A stretch of DNA of 64,000 bases from Cyanobium sp. CZS25K (GCA_030373325.1 JAUCZB010000001.1:124001-188000); one strand, 5' to 3'. Positions 1 through 9,134 are shown, counted from the stretch's first letter. Translations and numbers: made by a program. The notes: a model not told the origin generated them from the sequence alone.

Positions 1-296
1 TCATCGTCGCTACCCGACTTAAAATCGTCTGGACGAATAACTAATGACTTCTTTCCACTTTGTTTTTCCTTATCAGGTTACGCAGTAGGAGTTTTTCCGC
101 AAGGATGTGCGGTTGGAGAACTGGCCTCTGGTTCCCGGTGGGAGGCCGCCTGTCACCGAATGCCCCTGCCGGACCCGGCTGCTGACCACCTTCATGGGTC
201 TGTCTGACAGCAACTGGCTGCAACTTTTACAGGACGGCGATCCGATCCCGCGGCTGCCGCGGCCCCTGCGAGCCCTGCTGTCTCAGCGTCGCCTGC
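1..296. other. Window-edge stretch without a recognised gene
   Basis: The first ~115 bases are noticeably AT-richer than the rest of the window, and the remainder returns to high GC. Short open frames occur on both strands, but none has a recognisable motif or convincing start. The segment lies downstream of the arsM stop, so it probably holds the 3' flank of arsM and intergenic DNA running past the window edge. Confidence 0.4.
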
Positions 297-1394
297 TCAG
301 CAGCAGGAGCCGCTGGTGGCGGCGGCGGTGGCCGCTTGGAGCGCGGGCCCGTCGGCGTTAGGGGCGAGCGTGGCCTCAAATGGAATGGTGCTGCCGCAGC
401 CCTCGAATAGGCCGAAGTGGCGGCTGAAATCGCCGATGAAGTCGAAGTGGGGCGCCAGCCGGCTTTCAGCCAGCATGCGGAAAGTGTTGCCACACACCGG
501 AAACACCCGGCCCGTCTCGATGTGGTGGTGCTTGTCGAAGGCCAGGGCGTCAGGGTGGCCGGCGATGCTGCCGCGGTAGATCACCGCCTGGCCGTGGTCT
601 TCGCAGGCGTCTTCCAGGGCCTCGATGTGGAACAGGCGGTAGGTGGCGGAGAAGAAGCGGATCGCGCCGGTGCGCCCGGCCAGCTCCGGGTCGGTGATCT
701 CCAGGGGGCGGTCGTCCACCAGGCGGGCATCGGCGAAGCCGGCGCGGCGGGCCAGCCGCAGGAAGTCGTTCCAGTAGAGGGCGCCGCTGAGGCATTCGCC
801 GTGCAGCACCGGGTCGTGGCGCAGGGCTTCGGGCACGCGCCGGTCGGCGTAGACGTCGGCGAAGAAGAACTCGCCGCCGGGCTTGAGCAGCCGCCGCACC
901 CCGTTCAGCACCGCCAGCTTGTCGGGCGAGAGGTTGACCACGCAGTTGGAGATGACCAGATCGAAGCTGCCGGGCTCCAGGGGCAGGGCCTCCAGCTGCT
1001 CGATGCGGCCCTCCAGGAAGCGCACATTGGCGTAGCCGAACGTCTCGGCGTGGTGCTGGCTGTGGCGCCGGGCCACCTCCAGCTGCTCCGGCGTCATGTC
1101 GACGCCCACCACCTCACCGCCGGCCCCCACCAGCTGGGCCAGCAGGTACACATCGCGGCCGCTGCCGCAGCCCAGGTCGAGCACCCGCAGGCCTTCCAGC
1201 AGCGGCGGCACCACCAGGCCGCAGCCGTAGTAGCGGCTCAGCACCTCGGGGTGCAGGCGGGCCAGCAGGGGCCGCAGGGGCGCCGGCACGCTGCTGGCAT
1301 CACAGCAGGCGTTGGTGCGCAGGTCGGCGCTGCTGCTGAGGGTGGAGCCGTAGTACTCCTGAACGCTGCGCTGCAGATCGGTGGCGCTGGTCAT
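297..1394 (-). CDS. arsM: Arsenite S-adenosylmethionine methyltransferase ArsM
   Basis: A 365-residue class I methyltransferase predicted to methylate As(III) in the cytoplasm, for detoxification and as first step toward arsenosugars. The SAM-binding motif LDLGCGSG is at residues 72-79 and the acidic loop VGVDM near 96-100. The three cysteines that bind arsenite in ArsM proteins are present: C58 (YYGCG), C151 (SNCVVN) and C201 (HGEC). A CC pair at 30-31 and a terminal SGSCC add more thiols. The ATG at 1394 is chosen because similarity begins there; the upstream open frame is low-complexity. The fusion gene upstream (start 3640) is co-oriented with a 56-nt gap. arsS a few genes away supports the arsenosugar assignment. 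Confidence 0.93.
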   Translation of the reverse strand: MTSATDLQRSVQEYYGSTLSSSADLRTNACCDASSVPAPLRPLLARLHPEVLSRYYGCGLVVPPLLEGLRVLDLGCGSGRDVYLLAQLVGAGGEVVGVDMTPEQLEVARRHSQHHAETFGYANVRFLEGRIEQLEALPLEPGSFDLVISNCVVNLSPDKLAVLNGVRRLLKPGGEFFFADVYADRRVPEALRHDPVLHGECLSGALYWNDFLRLARRAGFADARLVDDRPLEITDPELAGRTGAIRFFSATYRLFHIEALEDACEDHGQAVIYRGSIAGHPDALAFDKHHHIETGRVFPVCGNTFRMLAESRLAPHFDFIGDFSRHFGLFEGCGSTIPFEATLAPNADGPALQAATAAATSGSCC

Positions 1395-1450
1395 GGTGGG
1401 GGTCGGAGGGGGCGGTGGGGATGGGTGGGTGTGTTTCTGTGGCGTTGGGC

Positions 1451-3640
1451 TCAGCCCTGGCGCCGCCAGGCGTGGTAGCGGCGCAGCCAGGGCAGTAGAT
1501 GCTGGGGCACCCGCTGCTTCTTCCAGACACCGGCGGTGGTCTTGTTGGCCTCGGCCAGGGTGGGATAGGCGTGGATCGTCCCGAAGATCTTGCCCAGTCC
1601 CAGGCCCCATTTCATAGCCAGCACGATCTCGGCCAGCAGTTCGCCGGCGTGCTCGCCCACGATCGTGGCGCCGAGGATCCGGTCGCTGCCCGGTGAGGTG
1701 AGTACTTTCACGAACCCCTGCTCGGCACTCTCGACGATGGCGCGATCGAGTTCGTGCAGGGGGAATCGCGTCACCTCCACCGTCACCCCCTGGGCGGCCG
1801 CCTCGGCTTCGGTGAGCCCCACCGTGGCCACCTCCGGTTCGGTGAAGGTGGTGCGTGGGATCACGCGGTTGTCGACCTTGAAGGAGCGAAACTGGCCGAA
1901 CAGGGCATTCACTGCGGCGTACCAGGCCTGGTGGGCGGCGGTGTGGGTGAACTGGAACGGCCCGGCCACATCACCGGCGGCGTAGATGTTGGGGTAGTTG
2001 GTTTGCAGGCAGGCGTTGGTGGTGATCGTGGCGCCGGTGGGAATGCCCAGCTCCTCAAGGCCATAGCCCTGCAGCCGGGCACGGCGGCCGAGGGCGCAGA
2101 GCACGGCGTCGCAGGCGATCCGCTCCCGCCGCTCCCCCTGCCGCACCAGCACCGTCACCGCCCCGCCGGGGGCGGGATCCGGCTCGAAGCCGAGCACCTC
2201 GGTGCCCATGTGCAAGGTCACGCCGTCCTCCTCCAGGGCCCGCCGAACCTCGGCCGCTACATCCGGGTCCTCCTTCCTCAACAGGCGTTCGCTGCGCTGG
2301 ATCTGGGTGATCGGCAGCCCCAGCTGGGCCAGGGCCTGGGCCAGTTCGCAGGCGATCGGACCGCCCCCCAGCACCGCCAGCCGTGGCCGCTCCAGCGGGC
2401 ACTGGGCCAGCCAGCCCCAGACGGTCTCGCTGGTCAGCAGGGGCACCGCCTCGCTCCCCGGCCAGTCGGGCAGCATCGGCTCGGCGCCGGTGGCCAGCAC
2501 GATCGCGCGGGTTGTGAGCCGCCGCTCCTCGCCGTCGCGATCGGTGATCGCCACGGTCCAGGGATCGAGCAGGCGGGCCTGGCCGCGCAGCACCTCCACC
2601 CCCAGGCCCTCGTAGCGCTCGACGCTGTCGTGGGGGGCCACGGCCTCCACCTTGGCGGCCACCCGCTCCAGCACCCGGCGCAGGTTGGGCCGCGGCTCCA
2701 GCGGCTCGAGTCCGTAGCGGTCGGCCCGGCGCAGGCGTGCCGCCAGCCGGGCCGAGCTGATCAGCGCCTTGCTGGGCACGCAGCCGGTGTTGAGGCAGTC
2801 GCCGCCCATGGCGCCGCGCTCCACCAGCGTCACCCGCGCCTTCACCGTGGCGGCGATGTAGGAGGTCACCAGTCCCGCTGCGCCGGCGCCGATCACGATC
2901 AGGTTGCGATCGAAGCGGCGGGGGCGCCGCCAGGGGCGGTAGAGCCGCCAGATCTGCCAGCGGCGGGTGGCCGCCTTGGCCAGCCAGGGGAACAGGGCCA
3001 GCAGCAGCAGGGACCCCAGCAGGGCCGGGCTGAGGATGCCGCCGACCCCGCGCAGCTGGGCCAGCTGGGTGCCGGCGTTCACGTAGACGACCGTGCCGGG
3101 CAGCATGCCGATCTGGCTGGTGAGGTAGAAGCTCGCCGCCCGGATCGGCGTCAGTGCCATCAGCAGGTTCACCAGGAAGAAGGGGAACACCGGCGCCAGC
3201 CGCAGGCTGAGCAGGTAGGGCACCCCATCGCGGGCCACCCCGGCTTCGATCGGGGCCAGCTGGCGGGCGAAGCGTCGCCGCACCGGTTCCCGCAGCAGGG
3301 TGCGGGCCACCAGAAAGGCCAGCAGGGCGCCGATGCTGGAGGCAAACGACACCAGCAGGGTGCCGAGCCCGAGGCCGAAGATCGCCCCGCCGGCCAGGGT
3401 GAGCACCGCGGCCCCCGGCAGCGACAGGGCCGCCACCAGCACGTAGATCAGCAGGTAGGCGCCCGCCACCGGCAGGGGGGCCTGGCGGCGCTGCTCCAGC
3501 AGGGCGCCATGGGCCGCCTGCAGGGCCTCCAGGGTGAGCTGGCGGTGCAGGCCCAGTGCGAAGAACAGAACCACCACCAGGGCGATGGCGGCGAGCAGCA
3601 GCCACTGGCGCCAGCGGGAAGGCGAGAGCGGTGGGGTCAT
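1451..3640 (-). CDS. TVP38/TMEM64-family membrane domain fused to a mercuric-reductase-like flavoprotein disulfide oxidoreductase
   Basis: A 729-residue two-domain protein. Residues ~1-235 are a polytopic TVP38/TMEM64 (SNARE-associated) domain. Residues ~245-729 are a class I pyridine-nucleotide disulfide oxidoreductase with FAD motif GAGAAG (251-256) and redox-active pair C282/C287 in GGDCLNTGCVPSK. The C-terminal signature reads HAYPTLAE, with Tyr where lipoamide dehydrogenases carry the catalytic His (HAHPT). There is no N-terminal heavy-metal domain and no C-terminal Cys pair, so genuine Hg(II) reductase activity is doubtful. It shares orientation with arsM (56-nt gap), suggesting a membrane-linked thiol or metalloid redox role. 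The substrate is unknown. Confidence 0.85.
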   Translation of the reverse strand: MTPPLSPSRWRQWLLLAAIALVVVLFFALGLHRQLTLEALQAAHGALLEQRRQAPLPVAGAYLLIYVLVAALSLPGAAVLTLAGGAIFGLGLGTLLVSFASSIGALLAFLVARTLLREPVRRRFARQLAPIEAGVARDGVPYLLSLRLAPVFPFFLVNLLMALTPIRAASFYLTSQIGMLPGTVVYVNAGTQLAQLRGVGGILSPALLGSLLLLALFPWLAKAATRRWQIWRLYRPWRRPRRFDRNLIVIGAGAAGLVTSYIAATVKARVTLVERGAMGGDCLNTGCVPSKALISSARLAARLRRADRYGLEPLEPRPNLRRVLERVAAKVEAVAPHDSVERYEGLGVEVLRGQARLLDPWTVAITDRDGEERRLTTRAIVLATGAEPMLPDWPGSEAVPLLTSETVWGWLAQCPLERPRLAVLGGGPIACELAQALAQLGLPITQIQRSERLLRKEDPDVAAEVRRALEEDGVTLHMGTEVLGFEPDPAPGGAVTVLVRQGERRERIACDAVLCALGRRARLQGYGLEELGIPTGATITTNACLQTNYPNIYAAGDVAGPFQFTHTAAHQAWYAAVNALFGQFRSFKVDNRVIPRTTFTEPEVATVGLTEAEAAAQGVTVEVTRFPLHELDRAIVESAEQGFVKVLTSPGSDRILGATIVGEHAGELLAEIVLAMKWGLGLGKIFGTIHAYPTLAEANKTTAGVWKKQRVPQHLLPWLRRYHAWRRQG

Positions 3641-3710
3641 GGGGAGAGCCGTTCCCCCCTCCTACCGGCGAGCCGGCGTTTCGGATGGCCCCGGCCCCGG
3701 GCGGACGGCC

Positions 3711-3726
3711 ATCCATCCATCCATCC
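3711..3726. repeat. ATCC tetranucleotide repeat, four copies
   Basis: Four perfect ATCC units lie between the divergent oxidoreductase fusion gene (start 3640) and the glycosyltransferase gene (start 3769). The tract is in the only intergenic space that can hold their promoters. Short tetranucleotide runs can vary in length by slippage; four copies is too few to claim this. Confidence 0.6.
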
Positions 3727-3768
3727 ATTCGATCCCTTCGCCGGTACGGTCATGAGCAAGGGGATTCC

Positions 3769-4497
3769 ATGCCCAACCCGGGATCGGCCATGGCGATGGA
3801 GGCCATTCAGGTGGTGATTCCGGCTCGCGACGAACGCCAGACGATCGGCCACGTCATCGGCCAGCTGCGGGGTCAGGGGCTCAGCCGCATCCGGGTCGTC
3901 GACAACGGCAGCAGCGACGACACCGCCGCCATCGCCCGGCAGCTGGGGGCGGAGGTGCTCAGCGAACCCCGTCCCGGCTACGGCCGGGCCTGCTGGCGGG
4001 GGTGCCTCGCGCTCGCCCCCGACGTGGAGTGGCTGCTGTTCTGCGATGGCGATGGCGGCGACCCGATCGAGGAACTGCCCCGCTTCCTGGAGCTCCTCAG
4101 CGACCACGACCTGCTGCTCGGCGACCGCACCGCCACCGCCGCCGGGCGGGCCACGCTCACCCCCCTGCAGCAGGGGGGCAACCGGCTGGCCACGACGCTG
4201 ATCGGCCTGGGCTGGGGCTTCCTCTACCGCGACATGGGGCCGCTGCGGCTGGTGCGGCGCGAGGCCTTCGCGGCGATGGCCCTGCGCGACCGGGGCTTCG
4301 GCTGGACCCTGGAGATGCAGGTGCGGGCCATTGAGCTGGGCCTGCGCATCCGCGAGGTGCCGATCTCCCATCGCCCTCGCCAGGCCGGTACGTCGAAGAT
4401 TTCCGGGCGCTGGGGCGCCAGCCTGCGGGCCGGGTGTGTGATCCTCACGACCCTCGGCGGGCTGTGGCTGCGGCGAGGGCTGCGGGAATGGCGCTGA
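3769..4497 (+). CDS. Family 2 glycosyltransferase (polyprenyl-phosphate sugar transferase-like)
   Basis: A 242-residue GT-A fold enzyme. VVIPARDERQTIG near the N-terminus is the nucleotide-sugar binding strand, VVDNGSSDDT follows, and DGDGGD is the metal-binding acidic motif. The short single-domain layout resembles dolichyl/undecaprenyl-phosphate sugar transferases without the membrane tail. The ATG at 3769 is chosen as the first start before the conserved strand; ATGs at 3790 and 3796 are alternatives. The stop overlaps the next gene by 10 nt, implying translational coupling with the membrane glycosyltransferase. Between arsM and arsS it is a candidate for a sugar-transfer step in arsenosugar metabolism (inference). 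Confidence 0.85.
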   Translation: MPNPGSAMAMEAIQVVIPARDERQTIGHVIGQLRGQGLSRIRVVDNGSSDDTAAIARQLGAEVLSEPRPGYGRACWRGCLALAPDVEWLLFCDGDGGDPIEELPRFLELLSDHDLLLGDRTATAAGRATLTPLQQGGNRLATTLIGLGWGFLYRDMGPLRLVRREAFAAMALRDRGFGWTLEMQVRAIELGLRIREVPISHRPRQAGTSKISGRWGASLRAGCVILTTLGGLWLRRGLREWR

Positions 4498-5780
4498 CCT
4501 CCCGGTTGCAGCGTCTGCAGCTGCCGGCCAGTGCCCTGCTGCTGATCGTTGGGGCGCTGCTGATGCGGCCCCACGGCGACCTGTTCGACGCCGCCCAGAT
4601 CTTGCCGTTCTGGCGGGCGGCCGCGGTGATGGGGCTGGGTTTCGCCCTGTCCTGGTCGCTGCCCGCCATCCCCCGCGCCCTGTTCTGGGCCGTGGCGGTG
4701 CTCACACGCCTGCTGCTGCTGGCCATGGAGCCCGGCGACGACATCTGGCGGTACCTCTGGGAGGGAGGCATCCAGCTGCACGGGTTCAATCCCTACCGGC
4801 TGCCACCGGACGCCGCGGTGCTGGAGGGGTTGCGCACAGCCTGGTGGTCGCTGATCAACCACCCCGACACCACCGCCATCTACCCGCCCCTGGCGCAGCT
4901 GCTGTTCCGGCTGCATGCCGCCGTGGCCCAGCAGGTGCTGCTGTTCAAGCTGTCGTTCACGGCCGCCGACCTGGCGATCTGCGCGTTGTTGGCGGCCCGC
5001 TTCGGAGCGGCACCCGCGGCGCTCTACGCCTGGAATCCGCTGGTGATCTACGGCATCAGCGGTGGCGGGCACTACGACAGCTGGTTCCTGCTGCCGCTGG
5101 TGGCCGCCTGGCTGCTGGCCGAGCGGGATCCCCCGCCCCAGGGTCCCCGCCCCCAGGCCTGGGTTGATCTGTTGCTGGGGCTGAGCGTGGCCCTGAAGTG
5201 GATCTCCCTGCCGCTGCTGCTGCAGCGGGCCTGGAGCCGCTGGCGCCAGTTCCGGCGCCCCGCACCGGTGCTCAGCACGATGCTGCTGGGGTTGGCGCCG
5301 TTGCTGCTGGGGGCCTCCCTGTTCTGCGGTCTGCGCAGCTGCCCGCTGCTGCCCACCGGTTCCACCTTCATCCGCCACGGCCGCAGCGCCGAGTGGCTGC
5401 CGCATTGGATCGCCCAGCTCTGGCCCTGGACCCTGCAGACCAATGCCGTGCACGGGCTGCTGCTGCTCCTGGCGCTGGTGCTGCTGCTGGCCACAACCGC
5501 CCGGCTGGGCGTCTTCGCCTGGCGCTGGCTGCTGGCCCTGCTGCTGCTTTCGCCGGTGGTGCACGCCTGGTATTTCATCTGGCTGATGCCCTTCGCCGTG
5601 CCCAGCCAGAACTGGGGGGCAAGGCTGGTGAGCCTCTCTGCGTTTGTGTATTTCGTGCTGCCCTCGCGGTTGCCGGACTGGCAACTCACCACCCCCGAGC
5701 GGCTGCTGCTGTGGCTGCCCCTGCTGCTGGGGCTGCTGCTCAGCGCCCGCGGCCGAACCGAATCGCCCCTTCGCGGGTAA
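4488..5780 (+). CDS. Polytopic membrane glycosyltransferase-like protein (mannosyltransferase / GT87-like)
   Basis: A 430-residue, very Leu-rich membrane protein with roughly ten hydrophobic segments. The first loop carries PGDDIWRYLWEG followed by GFNPY and IYPPLAQ, the arrangement seen in polyprenyl-phosphate-dependent mannosyltransferases, where acidic residues in the first extracytoplasmic loop are catalytic. The ATG at 4488 lies inside the end of the preceding glycosyltransferase gene, so the two are likely co-translated. The preceding enzyme may make a lipid-linked sugar that this protein uses as donor. The exact family and acceptor are not determinable here. Confidence 0.72.
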   Translation: MALTSRLQRLQLPASALLLIVGALLMRPHGDLFDAAQILPFWRAAAVMGLGFALSWSLPAIPRALFWAVAVLTRLLLLAMEPGDDIWRYLWEGGIQLHGFNPYRLPPDAAVLEGLRTAWWSLINHPDTTAIYPPLAQLLFRLHAAVAQQVLLFKLSFTAADLAICALLAARFGAAPAALYAWNPLVIYGISGGGHYDSWFLLPLVAAWLLAERDPPPQGPRPQAWVDLLLGLSVALKWISLPLLLQRAWSRWRQFRRPAPVLSTMLLGLAPLLLGASLFCGLRSCPLLPTGSTFIRHGRSAEWLPHWIAQLWPWTLQTNAVHGLLLLLALVLLLATTARLGVFAWRWLLALLLLSPVVHAWYFIWLMPFAVPSQNWGARLVSLSAFVYFVLPSRLPDWQLTTPERLLLWLPLLLGLLLSARGRTESPLRG

Positions 5781-5805
5781 AGCTCTGGTGCATCCCCGCC
5801 CTGCC

Positions 5806-6675
5806 ATGGTTCCCGTCCGTTCCCGCACCCCGCTGCTCCTGGTCTGCAGCCTGGTGCTGATCACCGCCACGGGCTGCGGCCGCGGGCCGGCCACGACGTT
5901 GATGGCTGGCGACGCCCGCCGCCCTTCGCTGGCGGCCGTGGCCCCCCAGCCCCCCCTCGATCCAGCCCCATTGAGCGCGGTGCTGCAGAAGGTGGTCGAT
6001 GGGCGGGGCCTGGTGGATTACACCGCCCTGCAGCGGGATCCGGCCCAGCTCGATCGCTACATCAAGGCGCTGGGCGCCCTGGCCCCCGAGCGCTTCGCCT
6101 CCTGGTCCGAGGCCGAGCAGATCGCCCTGCTGATCAACGCTTACAACGCCTTCACCCTGCGCGCGATCATCGACAACGATCCGATCCGGCCCAGCATCAA
6201 GGCGATTCCCGGCGTGTGGAAGTTCCGCCGCCACCAGCTCATGGGCCGTGGCCTCACCCTCGATGCGATCGAGCACGAGATCCTGCGGCGCGAGTACAAC
6301 GAGCCACGCATCCACGCGGCCCTGGTGTGTGCCGCCATCAGCTGCCCGCCGCTGCGGCAGGAAGCCTTCACGGGCCCGGCCCTCGACCGGCAGCTGGAGG
6401 ATCAGACGAACCGCTGGCTGGCCAGCCCCGTGGGCCTGAAGATCGACCGGGCCGCCGGAACGGTGCAGATCTCCCAGATCTTTCAGTGGTTCGCCGAGGA
6501 CTGGCAGCGCGCCGATCCCACCGCCGCCGCCGTGCCGGGCCACCGGAAGCAGAGTGCCGTTCTGCGCTTCATCGCCCGCCACCGCCCCGCCGAGGAGCCT
6601 GGGCTGATCCTGGCTGGCGACTACCGCCTCAGCCACCTCCCCTACAACTGGGACCTCAACCGCCAGGGCCCCTGA
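5806..6675 (+). CDS. DUF547-family predicted lipoprotein
   Basis: A 289-residue protein beginning with a basic start, a hydrophobic stretch and a Cys in ATGC, consistent with a lipoprotein signal. The mature part is a DUF547 domain: GLVDYTAL, then SEAEQIALLINAYNAFTL, IKAIPGVWKF and VCAAISCPPLR. DUF547 has a papain-like fold with a conserved Cys, here probably in the AAISCPPL segment; the substrate is unknown. The start at 5806 is preceded by 25 nt after the previous stop, in the same orientation as both glycosyltransferases. Its stop is 30 bp from the convergent arsS stop. DUF547 genes often sit near arsM/arsS-type genes in marine bacteria and cyanobacteria (recollection). Confidence 0.82.
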   Translation: MVPVRSRTPLLLVCSLVLITATGCGRGPATTLMAGDARRPSLAAVAPQPPLDPAPLSAVLQKVVDGRGLVDYTALQRDPAQLDRYIKALGALAPERFASWSEAEQIALLINAYNAFTLRAIIDNDPIRPSIKAIPGVWKFRRHQLMGRGLTLDAIEHEILRREYNEPRIHAALVCAAISCPPLRQEAFTGPALDRQLEDQTNRWLASPVGLKIDRAAGTVQISQIFQWFAEDWQRADPTAAAVPGHRKQSAVLRFIARHRPAEEPGLILAGDYRLSHLPYNWDLNRQGP

Positions 6676-6705
6676 GCGGCCCAGGGGACTTCAGCTCAGG
6701 GGGCT

Positions 6706-7677
6706 TCAGCTGAGGGCACCTCCGCAGCTGGAGCCGGCACCGGCGGTGCAGCCGAAGCAGTGCTCGGCCACGGCGATCCGCTCCCCTTCAGGGTCCTGCT
6801 CCAGCAGCTGACGCAGGTGGGCCCGGGGGCGGCCGCTGCCGGCCGGGAGGCCGAGCATCTGGTTGAAGTCACAGTCGTAGAGGAATCCCTGCCAGTCGAC
6901 GCTGAGCGTGGTGCGGCACATCACCTGGGCCAGGTTGGCAGGGTTGTGGTGCTGGCGCAGCTGCGCCATGTAGCTCTCCAATTGCCCCTGCTGGCGCAGC
7001 ACCGCCGCAAAGCGCTGGATGGGCATGTTGGTGATCGTGAACAGCCGGTTGAAACGGAGGCCGAAGCGATCGGCCAGCTCCCGCCGGTAGTCGGCCTCCA
7101 GGGCGGCCTGGGGCGGGGGCAGGTTCGGTCCCTGGGGGTTGTACACCAGATCCAGCTCCAGGCCTGAGCTGGGGTCGCCGTAGCCGAGGGCGTTGAGCTG
7201 GCGCAGGCCCGAGAGGCTGCGCGCGAACACCCCATCACCGCGCTGCCGGTCGACGTTGTCGGCGCTGTAGCAGGGCAGCGAGGCCACCACCTTCACCTGC
7301 TCGTGCGCCAGGAAGGAGGCGAGGTCCTCCTGGCCGGGCTCACTGAGGATCGTGAGGTTGCAGCGGTCGATCACCGAGGCCCCCAGGGCGCGGGCCTGGC
7401 GCACCAGCGCGCGGAATTCCGGGTGCAGCTCCGGCGCGCCACCGGTGAGATCCAGGCTGGTGAGGCCCCGCGCCCGCAGCACCGCCGGCACCAGGGCGAT
7501 GGTCTGTGGATCCATCATCTCGGTGCGGCTGGGGCCGGCGTTCACATGGCAGTGGCTGCAGCTCTGGTTGCAGCGGTAGCCCAGGTTCACCTGCAGGGTG
7601 TCGAGCCGGCCGCGGCGCAGGGCCGGGAACGGTGGGGCCAGGGTGGTGGTGGGGCCGTTCAGATCGGCAACGCCCAT
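6706..7677 (-). CDS. arsS: Arsenosugar biosynthesis radical SAM protein ArsS
   Basis: A 323-residue radical SAM enzyme. The [4Fe-4S] motif is C36-x3-C40-x2-C43 (GYRCNQSCSHCH), followed by the GG motif LTGGAPELHP. The C-terminal part carries MCRTTLSVDWQGFLYDCDF and a Cys-rich end (HCFGCTAGAGSSCGG), as in the family that attaches the 5'-deoxyadenosyl group of SAM to dimethylarsinous acid to start arsenosugars. With ArsM in the same locus, that role is well supported. The gene is convergent with the DUF547 gene (30-nt gap) and has its own promoter region upstream of 7677. Confidence 0.92.
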   Translation of the reverse strand: MGVADLNGPTTTLAPPFPALRRGRLDTLQVNLGYRCNQSCSHCHVNAGPSRTEMMDPQTIALVPAVLRARGLTSLDLTGGAPELHPEFRALVRQARALGASVIDRCNLTILSEPGQEDLASFLAHEQVKVVASLPCYSADNVDRQRGDGVFARSLSGLRQLNALGYGDPSSGLELDLVYNPQGPNLPPPQAALEADYRRELADRFGLRFNRLFTITNMPIQRFAAVLRQQGQLESYMAQLRQHHNPANLAQVMCRTTLSVDWQGFLYDCDFNQMLGLPAGSGRPRAHLRQLLEQDPEGERIAVAEHCFGCTAGAGSSCGGALS

Positions 7678-7746
7678 GGAGGAAGGGGAGGGATACCGGA
7701 GGTACCGGCAGGGCGGCGAATCGGATGGACCGGGCGGCCGGGCGGA

Positions 7747-9087
7747 TCAGGTGGGCTGAGCCGCGGCCTCCGACTGACCACCGATCACAAGCCGCAGCAG
7801 AACCGGGGCCAGGAAGGTGGTGCCGATCACCATCAACAGGATGGCGGCCTCGAGGGCCGGGGTGAGGATGCCCGCCTGGGTGCCCAGACCCAGGAAGATC
7901 AGACCGACTTCACCGCGGGGCATCATTCCCAGCCCCACCACCAGACGGTTGGTGGGGTCCTTGCTGGTGTAGGTCCAGCCCGCCGCCACCTTGCCCACCA
8001 CGGCGACCACCAGCAGGAACAGGGCGACCACCAGGCCTGCGCGGTTGGCGGGATCGAAGGGATTCAGCACCGACAGGTCCATGCCGGTGCCGATCAGCAC
8101 GAAGAACACCGTGGCGAACAGGGCCACCAGGGGCTTGACCGCACTTTCGATGTCGTGGGTGTGCTTGGAGGCGCTCAGGATCAGGCCGGCGGCGAAGGCC
8201 CCCAGGGCCGCTTCCAGTCCGATCGCCTGGGCGGCGAAGCAGCAGAGGGTGAGCACCACGAAGCTGGCCACCGCCACATCACCGGGGGCCTTGAGGTGAT
8301 CCACCACCCAGTCGAAGGCCGGCGCGGCGAAACGGCTGAGCACCAGCGCGACGGCCACGAAAATCACCGCCGCGGTGCAGAGCTTCAGGATCGGGCCCAG
8401 GGTGAAGGACCCGCCACCGGCCAGGGAGACCACCACCGCCAGGATGACGATGCCGAGGATGTCGTCGAGCACGGCGGCGCCGATGACGATCTGCCCCTCC
8501 TTGCGCTTCAGCCACTGGAGTTCACCGAACACGCTGGCCGTGATGCCGATCGAGGTGGCCGTCATGGCGGCGCCGGCGAAGACGGCCGGGATGAACGGCA
8601 CGTGGAAGAGGTAGTAGAGGCCGGCGGTGCCGAGGGCGAAGGGCAACACCACCCCGGTGAAGGCCACGGTGCCGGCCTGGATCCCCACGGCGACGAGCTC
8701 ATCGAGCTCGCTCTCGAGGCCCGTGAGGAAGAGCAGGGAGAACAGGCCGATCTCGGCCACCACCTGGAGGCTGGAAAAGGTCTCGCTGTAGAGCGAAGTG
8801 ACGGCTTCCGGCGACATCCCGCCCAGGGAGCTCAGCAGCCCGAGGACCGCACCGCTCAACTGGACCTGGGCCTCGGGGGGGACCACCAGATGCAGGCCGG
8901 AGGCACCGATGATCACCCCGGCCACCAGTTCGCCCAGGATGGTGGGGAGCTGCAGGCGCACCATCAGCTCCGCCATGAAGCGGGCTGCCACGAAAATCAC
9001 CAGAAATCGACCAACCCCGATCAGGGTTTCCGTCACTTCAACCTGGTGGCTGCCGACTTCCATCAGCAGCGTGGGCATCAAATCCAT
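7747..9087 (-). CDS. CPA2-family Na+(K+)/H+ antiporter
   Basis: A 446-residue membrane protein with about 12 hydrophobic segments and cation/proton antiporter hallmarks: early PTILGELVAGVIIGAS, a middle block VIGAAVLDDILGIVIL carrying the paired Asp residues of the transport site, and GMMPRGEVGLIF near the C-terminus. It is the third gene reading out from sbtA-sbtB. Both SbtA and BicA are Na+-driven, so an adjacent antiporter that restores the Na+ gradient makes functional sense (inference). The start could be at 9087 or the Met three codons in. There is no C-terminal TrkA domain. Confidence 0.88.
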   Translation of the reverse strand: MDLMPTLLMEVGSHQVEVTETLIGVGRFLVIFVAARFMAELMVRLQLPTILGELVAGVIIGASGLHLVVPPEAQVQLSGAVLGLLSSLGGMSPEAVTSLYSETFSSLQVVAEIGLFSLLFLTGLESELDELVAVGIQAGTVAFTGVVLPFALGTAGLYYLFHVPFIPAVFAGAAMTATSIGITASVFGELQWLKRKEGQIVIGAAVLDDILGIVILAVVVSLAGGGSFTLGPILKLCTAAVIFVAVALVLSRFAAPAFDWVVDHLKAPGDVAVASFVVLTLCCFAAQAIGLEAALGAFAAGLILSASKHTHDIESAVKPLVALFATVFFVLIGTGMDLSVLNPFDPANRAGLVVALFLLVVAVVGKVAAGWTYTSKDPTNRLVVGLGMMPRGEVGLIFLGLGTQAGILTPALEAAILLMVIGTTFLAPVLLRLVIGGQSEAAAQPT

Positions 9088-9134
9088 TAGGTGGCGTCGG
9101 GGGTGGGAGCTGTTTTAGTAGGAAGGAGGCGCGA

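Noticed and set aside
10-45. CGACTTAAAATCG resembling the anticodon arm of tRNA-Leu(UAA)
   Set aside because: The stem pairs only three bases, and no T-arm (GGTTCGA) or acceptor sequence follows.
1451-3640. Calling the fusion protein a mercuric reductase (merA)
   Set aside because: No heavy-metal domain, no C-terminal Cys pair and no mer operon; only the oxidoreductase fold is shared.
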